A DNA stretch of 64,000 nucleotides from PALSA-555 sp963821325 (GTDB lineage: Bacteria > Actinomycetota > Acidimicrobiia > IMCC26256 > PALSA-555). Below are positions 17,139 through 25,684 of the stretch, in pieces. Under the pieces are notes generated by a model. That model was not told the DNA's origin. It made no database searches and saw only the letters and a program-made list of their open reading frames with translations. Within the stretch, counting starts at the first letter, position 1; each line of letters starts with the position of its first letter. Location: assembly GCA_963821325.1 (NCBI GenBank), contig CAWGDC010000001.1:124001-188000 (forward strand). The letters run 5' to 3'. Position numbers and translations under genes: made by a program.

Positions 17139-18458
17139 ATGGTCGTTCGACGCGGTGGTGTCGTCGTCGCGGTGGCGCTGGCCCTGACGCTCGTCGGCCT
17201 CGCGGCCCCGAGCGGGGCGGCGAGCAGCGGCGGCGGCTCGGGGCAGTTCAAGAACCTCAAGGCGGTGAAGCCGCCGAGCCCGTGCCCGAACACCGACGGG
17301 GTGTCGAGCAGCACGATCAAGGTCGGCGCGATCCTGCCCGAGACCGGGCCGACCGCCTCCTCGTTCCAGGCGTCGGAGGACGGGATGCGGGCCCGCTTCG
17401 ACCTGGCGAACGCGACGGGTGAGCTCGGGACCCGCAAGCTCGACCTCACCGTCGTCGACGACGTCGGCGACCCGGCGCGCAACCTGACCGCGGCGCAGCA
17501 GCTCGTCGAGCAGGACGGCGTGTACGGGATCATGGAGAACAGCCTGGCGGCGGACAGCAGCGCCCCGTACCTGCACTCCCAGAATGTCCCGGTGACGGGC
17601 TGGCATCTCGGGCTGGCGTCGTTCGGCAAGTACGCCAACATGTTCGGCTGGCGCAACAGCTTCCCGCCCGACGCCGGCAAGAACACCTACACGACCCAGA
17701 ACGTCGACTTCCTCAAGGCCAAGGGCGCGACGAAGGTTGCGCTGGTCGGGGCGAACACGTCGAACAGCGCCGGGTTCGTCACCCAGGTCGCCGACTCGAT
17801 CAGGATCGCGGACCCGGCGATGAAGGTCGTGTACCAGACGACGAGCGTGTCCGTCGGCCAGATGGACTTCACCGCGGAGGCTCAGAAGATCAAGGACTCG
17901 GGAGCCGACGCCGTCGTGACCGGCATGGACTTCCTCCAAAACGTCGCGCTGTCGGCGGCGCTCGTGCAGGACAACTACAAGGTCAAGGTCACGCTGTACC
18001 CCGGTGGCTACGACAGCCGGATCACGAACCTTCCCGGGATCAACGGCGTCTACTTCGGCATCGAGGTGGCCCCGTTCGAGGAGAACCCGCCCGCCTATCT
18101 GACCTACAAGGCCCAGATGGCGAAGGAGGGCAAGTACTACCAGGGGGAGGTGCCCTACATCGGGTGGCTCACCGCCGACACGTTCATCGAGGGGCTCAAG
18201 GCCGCGGGGCTGAGCTGCCCCACCCGGCAGGGGTTCATCACGAACCTGCGGCTCGAGAAGAACTGGACGGCGCACGGCGCATTCGCGCCGATCGCCTTCT
18301 CGAACATCTTCGGTCGGCCGTTCTACTGCGTGTACTACGTGCAGGTGCAGAACGGGACGTTCGTCCCGCAGTTCAACGGCGCGCCGTTCTGCGCCACGGG
18401 GGTGATCCACAACGGCAAGTTGACGAAGCTCACACCGGCTCAGCAGGCGCAGGGGTAG
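17139..18458 (+). CDS. Liv-type ABC transporter substrate-binding protein
   Basis: About 439 residues. The start at 17139 follows a GGGGGAG ribosome-binding site and opens a classic signal peptide: VVRRGG, hydrophobic core VVVAVALALTLVGLA and an APSGAAS cleavage region. The mature part is a Peripla_BP_6 fold: TIKVGAILPETGPTASSFQA, LDLTVVDDVGDPARNLTAAQ, NVPVTGWHLGLASFGKYANM, GADAVVTGMDFLQNVALSAA, VPYIGWLTADTFIEGLKAAG. Four or more Cys may form disulfides. It captures the solute outside the membrane for the permease genes that follow. The ligand is unknown; the neighbouring CoA ligases suggest an organic acid in place of an amino acid. Confidence 0.92.
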   Translation: MVVRRGGVVVAVALALTLVGLAAPSGAASSGGGSGQFKNLKAVKPPSPCPNTDGVSSSTIKVGAILPETGPTASSFQASEDGMRARFDLANATGELGTRKLDLTVVDDVGDPARNLTAAQQLVEQDGVYGIMENSLAADSSAPYLHSQNVPVTGWHLGLASFGKYANMFGWRNSFPPDAGKNTYTTQNVDFLKAKGATKVALVGANTSNSAGFVTQVADSIRIADPAMKVVYQTTSVSVGQMDFTAEAQKIKDSGADAVVTGMDFLQNVALSAALVQDNYKVKVTLYPGGYDSRITNLPGINGVYFGIEVAPFEENPPAYLTYKAQMAKEGKYYQGEVPYIGWLTADTFIEGLKAAGLSCPTRQGFITNLRLEKNWTAHGAFAPIAFSNIFGRPFYCVYYVQVQNGTFVPQFNGAPFCATGVIHNGKLTKLTPAQQAQG

Positions 18459-18518
18459 CGACCGACGCTCGACCGCCGGGTCGTCGGTGCCGCGGCCCGG
18501 CGTTGACCAGGAGGGACG

Positions 18519-20501
18519 TTGCAGGGGTACGTGCTAGCCGGCCTCGTGCTGGGGAGCATCTACGCCATCTCGGCGCTGGGCCTCGTCTTGACGTACTCGT
18601 CGTCGCGGGTGGTGAACTTCGCGCACGGGGTGACGGCGTACGCCGCGGCGGTCTTCTACCACTGGCTGAACCACGAGCAGGGCTGGTCGATTCCGTCGTC
18701 GGCGGTCGTGACGCTCCTCGTCTTCTCGCCACTGCTCGGGCTGCTCCTGTGGGCGGTGCTGTTCCGTCGGCTCACGCACGCGCCTCCCGAGGTGCGGTTC
18801 CTCGCCACCGTCGGGCTCTGGGTCGCGCTGCCCGCCGCGACGCGGCTGATCTTCCCGTTCAGCCAAGGTGAGATCAACGTGTCCCAGGGGCTGGCCCGCG
18901 TCCCGGCGACGATCTTTCACCTCCACGCGCTCGGGGTGTCGATCAACGCCAACCAGGTGGTCGTCCTCATCGGGGGCGTCGCGGTCGTCGTCGGGTTGAC
19001 CGTGCTGCTCCGCGTCACCCCGCTCGGCCTCGCGACCCGCGCCACCGTCGACTCGCCGCGGTCGGCGGCGGTGTCGGGAATCAACACGACGCTCGTCACC
19101 GCGTCGTCGTGGATGATCGGCACCGCCCTCGCCGGGCTGGCCGGCGTCCTGCTCACCCCGATCCTCGGGTTGAGCGATCTCGAGTTCACGCTGCTGCTCG
19201 TGGTGTCACTCGCCGCGGCGGTGACGGGTCGGCTGTCGAGCCTGCCGCTGACGTTCGCCGGCGCGATGGCCATCGGGCTCATCCAGGGCATCGCCGTCGA
19301 CTACCTCCCGAGCCACGGGGTCCTGGCCACCGGCTTTCGCCCGAGCGTGCCGTTCATCGTGATGCTGGTGTGCCTGCTCGTCTACCAGGGGCTGCGCCGG
19401 GAGCGGTTCGAGGTCGACCTGCGCGCTGGCGCCGAGAACGCCCCGGTCGCCACGGCGCCGCTGCGCGGCTGGCGAGCCGCCGTCGGCCCGGTCGTGGTGG
19501 CCCTCGCCTTGTTCTCGGTGCCGCTGTGGCTCGACAGCTTCTGGGTCGGCGTGGTGAGCCAAGGCGCGGCGCTCGCGATCGTGTTCCTGACCTTCACCAT
19601 CGTGACCGGTGAGGGCGGGATGCTCTCGCTCTGCCAGGTGACGCTCGCCGGCGTGGGCGCGCTCACCGCCGCGGCGCTCGCGACCCACTCGACGATCCTC
19701 GGGCTCCGGGTCCCGAACCCGTTCTCGTCGAGCCTCGGCTGGCCGCTCGGACCGGCGATCCTCGCCGGTGCGGTCCTCGCCGTCCCGGTCGGTCTGCTCG
19801 TCGCGTCCCTGAGCCTGCGGCTCGGCGACATCTACCTCGCGTTGGCGACGCTGGCGTTCGCGCTGCTCATCGAGCAGCTCGTGTTCGCCCGCCAGGAGTT
19901 CGACAACTTCGGCGCCGGCATCCAGCTCACCCGCCCGATCTTCCTCGGCATCGACTTCAACCAGACCACCGACTTCTATCTGCTGCTCGCCGGCGTCTTC
20001 TGCGTCGTGGCGCTGATCACCATGAACCTCCGGCGATCCACCACGGGGCTCGTGCTGGCGTCGGTCCGCTCGAGCGAATCCGCGGCCGCCACCACCGGCG
20101 TGAACGTGGTCCGCAGCAAGCTGTTCGCGTTCGGCGCGAGCTCCTTCGTCGCGGGGCTCGGCGGCGGCCTGTACGCGGTGACGATCGGGCGGGCCGCGCC
20201 CACCAGCTTCAACGTGCTCGTCGGCATCGTCTGGCTGGCGATCGTCGCGACCTACGGCGTCCGCTCCGTCCTCGGCGCGCTGATCGCCGCGCTGCTGTTC
20301 GCGGTGGTGCCCCAGCTGTTCTCGGAGCACCTCCCGAACTACCCGGACGTCCCGACCCTGCTGTTCGGTGCCGGCGCCATCGGGCTCGCCCTGCGGCCCC
20401 ACGGCGTCATCCCCGATGTCGCCGCCCGGCTGCGCGCCGCGGCCCGAGGTCCCGTCGCCGCGGGCGCGGGCCCGCCGCTCGGGGAGCACCCGGTCTCGTG
20501 A
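18519..20501 (+). CDS. LivH-LivM fused branched-chain-type ABC permease
   Basis: 660 residues from a TTG at 18519 after GGAGGGACG. The LivH half (about 1-290) has GLVLGSIYAISALGLVLTYS, VVNFAHGVTAYAAAVFYHWL and GLATRATVDSPRSAAVSGIN. The LivM half (about 325-620) has FTIVTGEGGMLSLCQVTLAG, SLRLGDIYLALATLAFALLI, GLVLASVRSSESAAATTGVN and SFVAGLGGGLYAVTIG. Both carry the EAA-type cytoplasmic loop that docks the ATPases. Fusion of the two permeases is common in actinobacteria. The GTGA overlap with livG couples them. Confidence 0.93.
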   Translation: MQGYVLAGLVLGSIYAISALGLVLTYSSSRVVNFAHGVTAYAAAVFYHWLNHEQGWSIPSSAVVTLLVFSPLLGLLLWAVLFRRLTHAPPEVRFLATVGLWVALPAATRLIFPFSQGEINVSQGLARVPATIFHLHALGVSINANQVVVLIGGVAVVVGLTVLLRVTPLGLATRATVDSPRSAAVSGINTTLVTASSWMIGTALAGLAGVLLTPILGLSDLEFTLLLVVSLAAAVTGRLSSLPLTFAGAMAIGLIQGIAVDYLPSHGVLATGFRPSVPFIVMLVCLLVYQGLRRERFEVDLRAGAENAPVATAPLRGWRAAVGPVVVALALFSVPLWLDSFWVGVVSQGAALAIVFLTFTIVTGEGGMLSLCQVTLAGVGALTAAALATHSTILGLRVPNPFSSSLGWPLGPAILAGAVLAVPVGLLVASLSLRLGDIYLALATLAFALLIEQLVFARQEFDNFGAGIQLTRPIFLGIDFNQTTDFYLLLAGVFCVVALITMNLRRSTTGLVLASVRSSESAAATTGVNVVRSKLFAFGASSFVAGLGGGLYAVTIGRAAPTSFNVLVGIVWLAIVATYGVRSVLGALIAALLFAVVPQLFSEHLPNYPDVPTLLFGAGAIGLALRPHGVIPDVAARLRAAARGPVAAGAGPPLGEHPVS

Positions 20502-21289
20502 GCGACCCGCTGCTGCGCGCCGAGAAGATCAGCGTCCACTTCGGCGGGATCGTCGCGCTCGCCCGCGTCGATCTCGCCGTGCCCGCCGCGTCGCTGACCG
20601 GGCTCGTCGGCCCAAACGGGGCGGGCAAGACCACGCTCTTCGCGGTGCTCTCGGGCCTGCTCCACCCCCGGGACGGCCGCGTGGTGCTCGACGGCGTCGA
20701 CGTCACCAACGCGAGCCCGCAGCGCCGGGCCCGGCTCGGGTTGGCCCGCACCTTCCAGCGCCTCGAGCTGTTCACCGAGCTCACGGTGCGCGAGCAGCTC
20801 GTGGTGGCCCGTCGCATCCGCGACCGCCGCGACCGCATGGTGCTGCGCGACCTGCTCGGGCTCGGCCGACGCCCCTCGCCCGGTGAGGACGACGCGGTCG
20901 ACGCCCTCCTGGCGCTCCTCGGGCTCCACGCCGTCGCCGACGACCCGGCCGCGACGGTCGGGCTCGGGACCGGCCGGATCGTCGAGCTGGCACGCGCGCT
21001 CGCCACCGAGCCGCGCGTCGTGCTGCTCGACGAGCCGACGTCGGGCCTCGACGTCCACGAGACCGACCAGGTCGCGGCAGCGGTGCGCGCCGCCCGCGCC
21101 GACCGCGGCGTCGCGTTCGTGCTGGTCGAGCACGACGTCGAGCTGGTCCTCGACGTCTGCGACACCGTCACCGTCTTGGACTTCGGCCAGGTGATCGCGC
21201 GCGGCACACCCGGCGAGATCCGCGCCAGCGCCGCGGTCCAGGCCGCCTACCTCGGCATCACCACCACCGGCCAAGAGGGGTCCGCGTGA
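20498..21289 (+). CDS. livG: Liv-type ABC transporter ATP-binding protein (LivG)
   Basis: 263 residues from GTG 20498. Walker A is GLVGPNGAGKTTLFAVLSG, the Q-loop region ARTFQRLELFTELTVRE, the signature region is VGLGTGRIVELARALATEPR, Walker B is VVLLDEPTSGLDV and the H-loop is VLVEHDVELVLDVCD. The signature GLGTGR departs from LSGGQ as is usual in LivG. A variable insert (about 108-130) is typical of the subfamily. It pairs with the LivF protein encoded next to power import through the fused permease. Confidence 0.93.
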   Translation: MSDPLLRAEKISVHFGGIVALARVDLAVPAASLTGLVGPNGAGKTTLFAVLSGLLHPRDGRVVLDGVDVTNASPQRRARLGLARTFQRLELFTELTVREQLVVARRIRDRRDRMVLRDLLGLGRRPSPGEDDAVDALLALLGLHAVADDPAATVGLGTGRIVELARALATEPRVVLLDEPTSGLDVHETDQVAAAVRAARADRGVAFVLVEHDVELVLDVCDTVTVLDFGQVIARGTPGEIRASAAVQAAYLGITTTGQEGSA

Positions 21290-22002
21290 CCGACCCGCTG
21301 CTCGTCGTGGAGGACCTCGACGTCACCTACGGCGAGGGACAAGCCCTCTTCGGCGTGAGCTGCACCCTCGCCGCCGGCGCCGCGCTGGCGGTGCTCGGCC
21401 CCAACGGGGCGGGGAAGAGCTCGCTCGCTGCGGCGGTCGGCGGTCGGGTCCGGCCGAGCGGCGGACGGATCCGCGTCGACGGGCGGGATGTCACCGGCTG
21501 GGCGGCGCACCGCCGCACCCGCCTCGGCGTCGCCTACATCCCCGAGGGCCGGGCCATCTTCCCGCACCTGAGCGTGCTCGAGAACCTGCGCGTCCGCTTG
21601 CGCTACGCCGTGCCGCGCGCCGAGCGCGGCGCGGCGCTGGACCGGGCGCTCACCGCCTTCCCGGTGCTGGCCGAGCGGCGCCGCCAGCCCGCAGGGACCC
21701 TCTCGGGCGGCGAGCAGCAGATGCTGAGCCTGGCACGGGTGGTCGCGGCGCCGCCGCGGCTGCTGATCGCCGACGAGATGTCGCTCGGCCTGGCGCCGAT
21801 GGTGGTGGAGCTGGTCTTCGACGCGCTGGCCCGGGCGCGCCAGGAGGGCGTCGCGGTGCTGCTCGTCGAGCAGTACGCGCAGCGGGCGCTGCGCTTCGCC
21901 GACACGGCGGTGATCCTGCGGCGCGGCCACGTCGTGTGGCAGGGCCCGACGAGCGCCGCGGCGGACGAGCTGGTCGCCGGCTACCTCGGCGGCACCGCCT
22001 GA
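21286..22002 (+). CDS. livF: Liv-type ABC transporter ATP-binding protein (LivF)
   Basis: 238 residues from a GTG overlapping the livG stop. Walker A is VLGPNGAGKSSLAAAVGGRV, the LivF-specific VAYIPEGRAIFPHLSVLENL, signature TLSGGEQQMLSLARVV, Walker B LLIADEMSLGLAPMVVELVF and the H-loop switch replaced by VEQYAQRALR as is normal for LivF. It completes a four-gene importer after the binding protein, LivHM and LivG. It is convergent with the CoA ligase at 22022 with 19 bases between stops. Confidence 0.93.
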   Translation: MTDPLLVVEDLDVTYGEGQALFGVSCTLAAGAALAVLGPNGAGKSSLAAAVGGRVRPSGGRIRVDGRDVTGWAAHRRTRLGVAYIPEGRAIFPHLSVLENLRVRLRYAVPRAERGAALDRALTAFPVLAERRRQPAGTLSGGEQQMLSLARVVAAPPRLLIADEMSLGLAPMVVELVFDALARARQEGVAVLLVEQYAQRALRFADTAVILRRGHVVWQGPTSAAADELVAGYLGGTA

Positions 22003-22021
22003 CCCGCTCGCGCAAGCAGCG

Positions 22022-23647
22022 TCAGGTCGCCTCGCGTCGCAGCTGGTCGCGGAGCACGAACTTCTGGACCTTGCCCGACGCGGTGCGGGGGAACTCGTCG
22101 ATGCGGCGCAGCTCCTCGGGCCACTTCTGGCGGGCGAGGCCGGCCTGCTCCAGGTGGACGCGCATGGCGTCGAGGGACGGCGCGGGCACGTCGGGCAGCA
22201 TGCGCACGAACGCGGCCGCGTGCTCACCGAGGCGCGCGTCGGGCGCGGCGACGACCGCGGCCTCGGCGACACCCGGGAGGGCGAGGAGCTGCTCTTCGAC
22301 CTCGAGGGCGCTGATGTTCTCCCCGCCGCGGATGATGATGTCCTTCTTGCGGTCGACGATGCACAGGTAGCCGTCGTCGTCGAGCACGCCGACGTCGCCG
22401 GTCTCGAACCAGCCGTCGGCGTCGAACGCCGCGGTGGTGAGGCCCGGGTCGGTGTAGCCGACGAAGCAGTCGGGGCCCTTGCTCCAGATCTCGCCGGGTG
22501 TCCCGACGGGGACGGCCCGGCCCTCGTCGTCGCGCAGCTCGATCTCGACGCCGGGCAGCGGCCGGCCGTCGGTGTGCAGCTTCTTGGCCAGCGGGGCGTC
22601 GTGGGTCATCCCGGTGATCGACGGGTGCTCCGTCGAGCCGAAGCTGCGCACCGTCGAGATGCCCATCGCGGCGCAGCGCTCCCCCACCGCGGCCGGCACC
22701 GCGGAGCCGCCGAGCCCGATGTGGGCCATGAGCTGGCGGTGCTCGTCGGTGCAGTCGGGATGGTCGAGCAGGCTGATCAGGAAGTAGGTGGCGCCGTTGC
22801 CGCTCGAGATCTGCTCGGCGCGCATCGTGGCGAGGACGCGTGCCGGGTCCCACACGTCGATGAGGTGGATCGGGTCGTGTCGCCACACCGGGATCAGCAG
22901 CGCGGACAGCATCCCGATCCCGTGCCCGACTGGGGCGCCGACCAGGGACGGTCGCCCCCCCATGGCCCCCATGGCGCTCAGCTGGCGGATCTCGAACCCG
23001 ATGGTGCGGTGCGAGTGCACGACCCCTTTCGGGTCGGCGGTGGTGCCCGAGGTGTAGGCGATGAGCGCCGGCGCGGCCGGGTCGGTGGGTGTCGCCCCGT
23101 CGACGGGGTCGGCCGCGGCGAGCGCCGAGAACGGCTGGGCGTCGCCCGGGACCGTGTCGCCGACGACGATGACGTGCTCGAGGGCGTCGAGGCGGGGCCG
23201 CAGCGTGTCGAGGTTGGCGAGGAAGTCGAGGTGCCCGAACCGGTCGGCGGTGATGAGCACCCGGGCGCGGGACTGCTCGAGGATGAACCCCACTTCCTTG
23301 GGCCCGTAGAAGTGGACGATGGGGACCGGGACGGCGCCGAGGAGCGCGACGGCCCAGAAGGTCGCGGCGGCCTCCATCCAGTTCGGGAGCTGGAACGCGA
23401 CGGGGTCGCCGGGCTCGACGCCGAGTCGGCGCAGCCCGCCGGCGACGCGGCGGGCCAGGTCATGGCCGTCGGCGAAGGTGCCGCGCCACGGGCGCACCTG
23501 CGAATGCACGGCGAGGGGCAGCGCGGCGCCGTCGACGAGGCCGCGGTCGAGGATCGAGCCGAGCGTGTCGTCGGTCCAGGACCCGTCGGCCACGTACCGG
23601 CGGGCCCGCGCGTCCGCCACGCCGCGCAAGTCGAGTTGGAGCGCCAT
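22022..23647 (-). CDS. AMP-dependent acyl-CoA ligase
   Basis: 541 residues from ATG 23647 (MALQLDLRGVADARARRYVA). Motifs: LIAYTSGTTADPKGVVHSHR (P-loop), RSFGSTEHPSITGM (A5), DGWFETGDVGVLDDDGYLCI (A7), DRKKDIIIRGGENISALEVE (A8) and FPRTASGKVQKFVLRDQL with the catalytic Lys of A10. It resembles cyclohexane- or fatty-acid-CoA ligases. It reads against the Liv operon and is divergent from the SnoaL-like gene at 23756. The intact A10 Lys contrasts with the Gln in the ligase at 15619, so this may be the more active enzyme of the pair. Confidence 0.9.
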   Translation of the reverse strand: MALQLDLRGVADARARRYVADGSWTDDTLGSILDRGLVDGAALPLAVHSQVRPWRGTFADGHDLARRVAGGLRRLGVEPGDPVAFQLPNWMEAAATFWAVALLGAVPVPIVHFYGPKEVGFILEQSRARVLITADRFGHLDFLANLDTLRPRLDALEHVIVVGDTVPGDAQPFSALAAADPVDGATPTDPAAPALIAYTSGTTADPKGVVHSHRTIGFEIRQLSAMGAMGGRPSLVGAPVGHGIGMLSALLIPVWRHDPIHLIDVWDPARVLATMRAEQISSGNGATYFLISLLDHPDCTDEHRQLMAHIGLGGSAVPAAVGERCAAMGISTVRSFGSTEHPSITGMTHDAPLAKKLHTDGRPLPGVEIELRDDEGRAVPVGTPGEIWSKGPDCFVGYTDPGLTTAAFDADGWFETGDVGVLDDDGYLCIVDRKKDIIIRGGENISALEVEEQLLALPGVAEAAVVAAPDARLGEHAAAFVRMLPDVPAPSLDAMRVHLEQAGLARQKWPEELRRIDEFPRTASGKVQKFVLRDQLRREAT

Positions 23648-23755
23648 GATCCCCCTCCGGCCAGCACCGTACCGTCCGACGAGATCCAGGCGCCCGGCCA
23701 CGCCGAATCGCGTGTCCACCGGGCCGGACGCACCGTCCGGGGCACGGGAGGAACC

Positions 23756-24196
23756 ACGAGCAACATCGAGGTGGTGCAGGCCGCGATCGGGGCGATGGAG
23801 CGCCACGACTTCGACACGGCGCGCGGCATGATGACCGACGACTTCACGTTCTCGGGGCCGGTCCCCGAGCCGATCGACCGTGACGGCTTCCTCGGCCTGA
23901 TGCAGGCCCTCACCGCCGGGATCCCCGACTGGACCTTCGAGATGCGGGACTTCCACGAGGACGGTGACGTCGTGCGCGGGATCGCCCACGTCGGCGGGAC
24001 CCACACCGGGACGATCTCGCTGCCGTTCCTGGGGATCCCCGACCTGCCCGCCACCGGCCGCACGGCCGAGAACCCCGACGAGCCCGTCACGGCGACGGTC
24101 CGGGCCGGCCAGCTCGCCAACATCCATGCCGACGTCGGCCCCGAGGGCGGGGTGGCCGGGATCCTGCGCCAGCTCGGCGCGACGCTCCCCGGCTGA
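23756..24196 (+). CDS. SnoaL/NTF2-like protein; start codon appears to be ACG
   Basis: About 146 residues of cone-shaped SnoaL-like fold: VVQAAIGAMERHDFDTARGM, MTDDFTFSGPVPEPIDRDGF, GIPDWTFEMRDFHEDGDVVR, TGTISLPFLGIPDLPATGR. The family includes polyketide cyclases, isomerases and binding proteins. A strong GGGAGGA ribosome-binding site at 23745-23751 points to the codon at 23756, which reads ACG followed by AGCAACATCGAG; relatives begin MSNIE-like. Either ACG is the start or one base is wrong. The next usable start is GTG 23771. It sits between a CoA ligase and a TetR gene. Confidence 0.75.
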   Translation, partial: TSNIEVVQAAIGAMERHDFDTARGMMTDDFTFSGPVPEPIDRDGFLGLMQALTAGIPDWTFEMRDFHEDGDVVRGIAHVGGTHTGTISLPFLGIPDLPATGRTAENPDEPVTATVRAGQLANIHADVGPEGGVAGILRQLGATLPG

Positions 24197-24231
24197 CGCT
24201 CCCGTTGCCCGGCCCCCACCGGGGGAATACT

Positions 24232-24249
24232 GTTCTGTACGTGCAGAAC
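24232..24249. promoter_or_regulatory. TetR operator overlapping the regulator's own start
   Basis: GTTCTG (24232-24237) and CAGAAC (24244-24249) form a perfect 6-6-6 palindrome whose centre contains the GTG start at 24241. AATACT just upstream could be the -10. Binding here would block a leaderless transcript of the TetR/oxidoreductase operon. Confidence 0.6.
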
Positions 24250-24861
24250 GTCGTTCCGGTCGAGCGGGCGGTCGCGGCGCGGACGCTGGAGGACCGCGTG
24301 ACGGCGTACGCCGACGAGGTCCGCCGCCTGCTCGAGGCGGCGTACACGGTCATGCGCCGCACGGGATCCCTCGACCCGCGGGTGAGCGACATCGTCGCGG
24401 CGGCCGGGCTGTCGAACCAGGCGTTCTACCGGCACTTCCGCGGCAAGGACGAGCTGCTGCTGGCCGTCCTCGAGGACGGCCAGCGCCGCCTCGTCGCCGC
24501 GCTCGAGCGGCGCATGGCACGCGCCGAGCGCGGCGCGGGCGCGGTCGCGGCGTGGGTCGAGGGCGTGCTCGAGCAGGCCCGCAACCCGGACGCGGCGGCG
24601 AACACCCGGCCGTTCGCGGTGAACGGACCCCGCCTCACCGACCGGGACCCGGCCGCGACCGCGGCCCAGCGCGAGCGGGTCGTGGCGCCGCTGCGCGTCG
24701 CGGTGGCCGACGCGGGCGGCGACCCCGCCCGCGACGCCGACGCCATCTACTTCCTCACCATGGGACGCACCGAGGACGCGATCATCCGCGCCGAGGTCCC
24801 GACCCGTGACGACGTGGCGCACACCGTCGCGTTCGCGCTCGCGGCCATTGGGCGGCGATGA
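24241..24861 (+). CDS. TetR-family regulator of the 2-oxoacid oxidoreductase operon
   Basis: About 206 residues from GTG 24241 (VQNVVPVERAVAARTLEDRV). Helix-turn-helix at about 20-65: DEVRRLLEAAYTVMRRTGSL, PRVSDIVAAAGLSNQAFYRH, FRGKDELLLAVLED. The C-terminal domain is Ala/Arg-rich without a clear ligand signature. Its stop overlaps the next ATG (ATGA), so it is co-translated with the four-subunit oxidoreductase. The palindrome at its start supports autorepression, so the operon would be induced by a ligand, probably a pathway acyl-CoA or acid (inference). Confidence 0.88.
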   Translation: MQNVVPVERAVAARTLEDRVTAYADEVRRLLEAAYTVMRRTGSLDPRVSDIVAAAGLSNQAFYRHFRGKDELLLAVLEDGQRRLVAALERRMARAERGAGAVAAWVEGVLEQARNPDAAANTRPFAVNGPRLTDRDPAATAAQRERVVAPLRVAVADAGGDPARDADAIYFLTMGRTEDAIIRAEVPTRDDVAHTVAFALAAIGRR

Positions 24862-25439
24862 CGGAGCGGGAGGTGCTGCTCACCGGGATCGGCGGACAGG
24901 GCGTGCAGCTCGCCGCCCAGGTGCTGGCCCGCGCCGGCGTGCTCGACGACCGTCACGTGCTGCTGTTCGGGGTGTACGGCGGTGCCATGCGCGGGATGAA
25001 CACCGACGCCACCGTGGTCCTCGCGGACGGGCCGGTGCAGTCCCCGCCGTTGCCGTCAAGGGCCTGGTCGGCGCTCGCCATGCACGACCGCTACTGGGCG
25101 CCGGTCGCCCCCAAGATCCGAGACGGGGGGCTCGTGGTGGTCAACGACTCGACGTTCGCCGCGACGCTCGAGGACCGCTACGCCGTCGAGCGGGTCCGAG
25201 CGACCGAGCTCGCCGCCGGGCTCGGCAACGATCTCACCGCGTCGATGGTGCTGCTCGGCGCCTTCGTGGCGCTGACCGGCATCGTCCGGGTCGACGCGCT
25301 GCTCGGCGGGATGCGCCAGTCCGTCCCCGCGTACCGGCGCCAGCACGTCGAGGCGAACGAGGCGGCGCTGGCCGCGGGGGCCGACGCCGTCGACGCCGAC
25401 CGCTTCCCCGCGTGGCAGCCGGCCGAGGCGCGCGCGTGA
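24858..25439 (+). CDS. 2-oxoacid:acceptor oxidoreductase, gamma subunit
   Basis: 193 residues. The diagnostic GIGGQGVQLAAQVLARAGVL opens the protein, followed by GVYGGAMRGMNTDATVVLAD, GGLVVVNDSTFAATLEDRYA and LTASMVLLGAFVALTGIVRV, all typical of the POR/KOR gamma domain. In such enzymes gamma helps form the active oligomer and the CoA site. The substrate can be pyruvate, 2-oxoglutarate, branched 2-oxoacids or indolepyruvate and cannot be told from this subunit. The GTGA overlap with the ferredoxin-like delta subunit marks one operon. Confidence 0.9.
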   Translation: MTEREVLLTGIGGQGVQLAAQVLARAGVLDDRHVLLFGVYGGAMRGMNTDATVVLADGPVQSPPLPSRAWSALAMHDRYWAPVAPKIRDGGLVVVNDSTFAATLEDRYAVERVRATELAAGLGNDLTASMVLLGAFVALTGIVRVDALLGGMRQSVPAYRRQHVEANEAALAAGADAVDADRFPAWQPAEARA

Positions 25440-25684
25440 GCACCGTCGTGAGCCGCGGCACGGTGACGCTCGACGTCGAGGCGTGCAAGGGCTGCGAGCT
25501 GTGCATCACCGCGTGCCCACCGCGGGTGCTCACCATGGGCACGGCCGCGAACCGGGCCGGGTTCCGCTACCCGCTCCTCGAGCCGGGCTGCACGGGCTGC
25601 GCGGCGTGCCTGTTCGTCTGCCCCGACTTCTGCTTCGAGGTGTTCCGCTTCGACACCCCCGTCGCCACCGAGGTGCCGGCGTGA
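25436..25684 (+). CDS. 2-oxoacid:acceptor oxidoreductase, delta subunit (2x[4Fe-4S])
   Basis: 82 residues with two ferredoxin motifs: CKGCELCITACPPRVL and CTGCAACLFVCPD, each CxxCxxCxxxC followed by Pro or equivalent. These clusters carry electrons from the thiamine-diphosphate centre of the alpha/beta pair to external ferredoxin. The GTG start overlaps the gamma stop, and the next GTG overlaps its own stop. A separate delta gene between gamma and alpha matches the VOR/KOR-like arrangement in place of the fused POR of anaerobes. Confidence 0.93.
   Translation: MSTVVSRGTVTLDVEACKGCELCITACPPRVLTMGTAANRAGFRYPLLEPGCTGCAACLFVCPDFCFEVFRFDTPVATEVPA

Noticed and set aside
22154..24196. A 680-codon plus-strand frame across the CoA ligase
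   Set aside because: Only its end (from about 23756) encodes a recognisable SnoaL-like protein; the rest mirrors the ligase on the minus strand.
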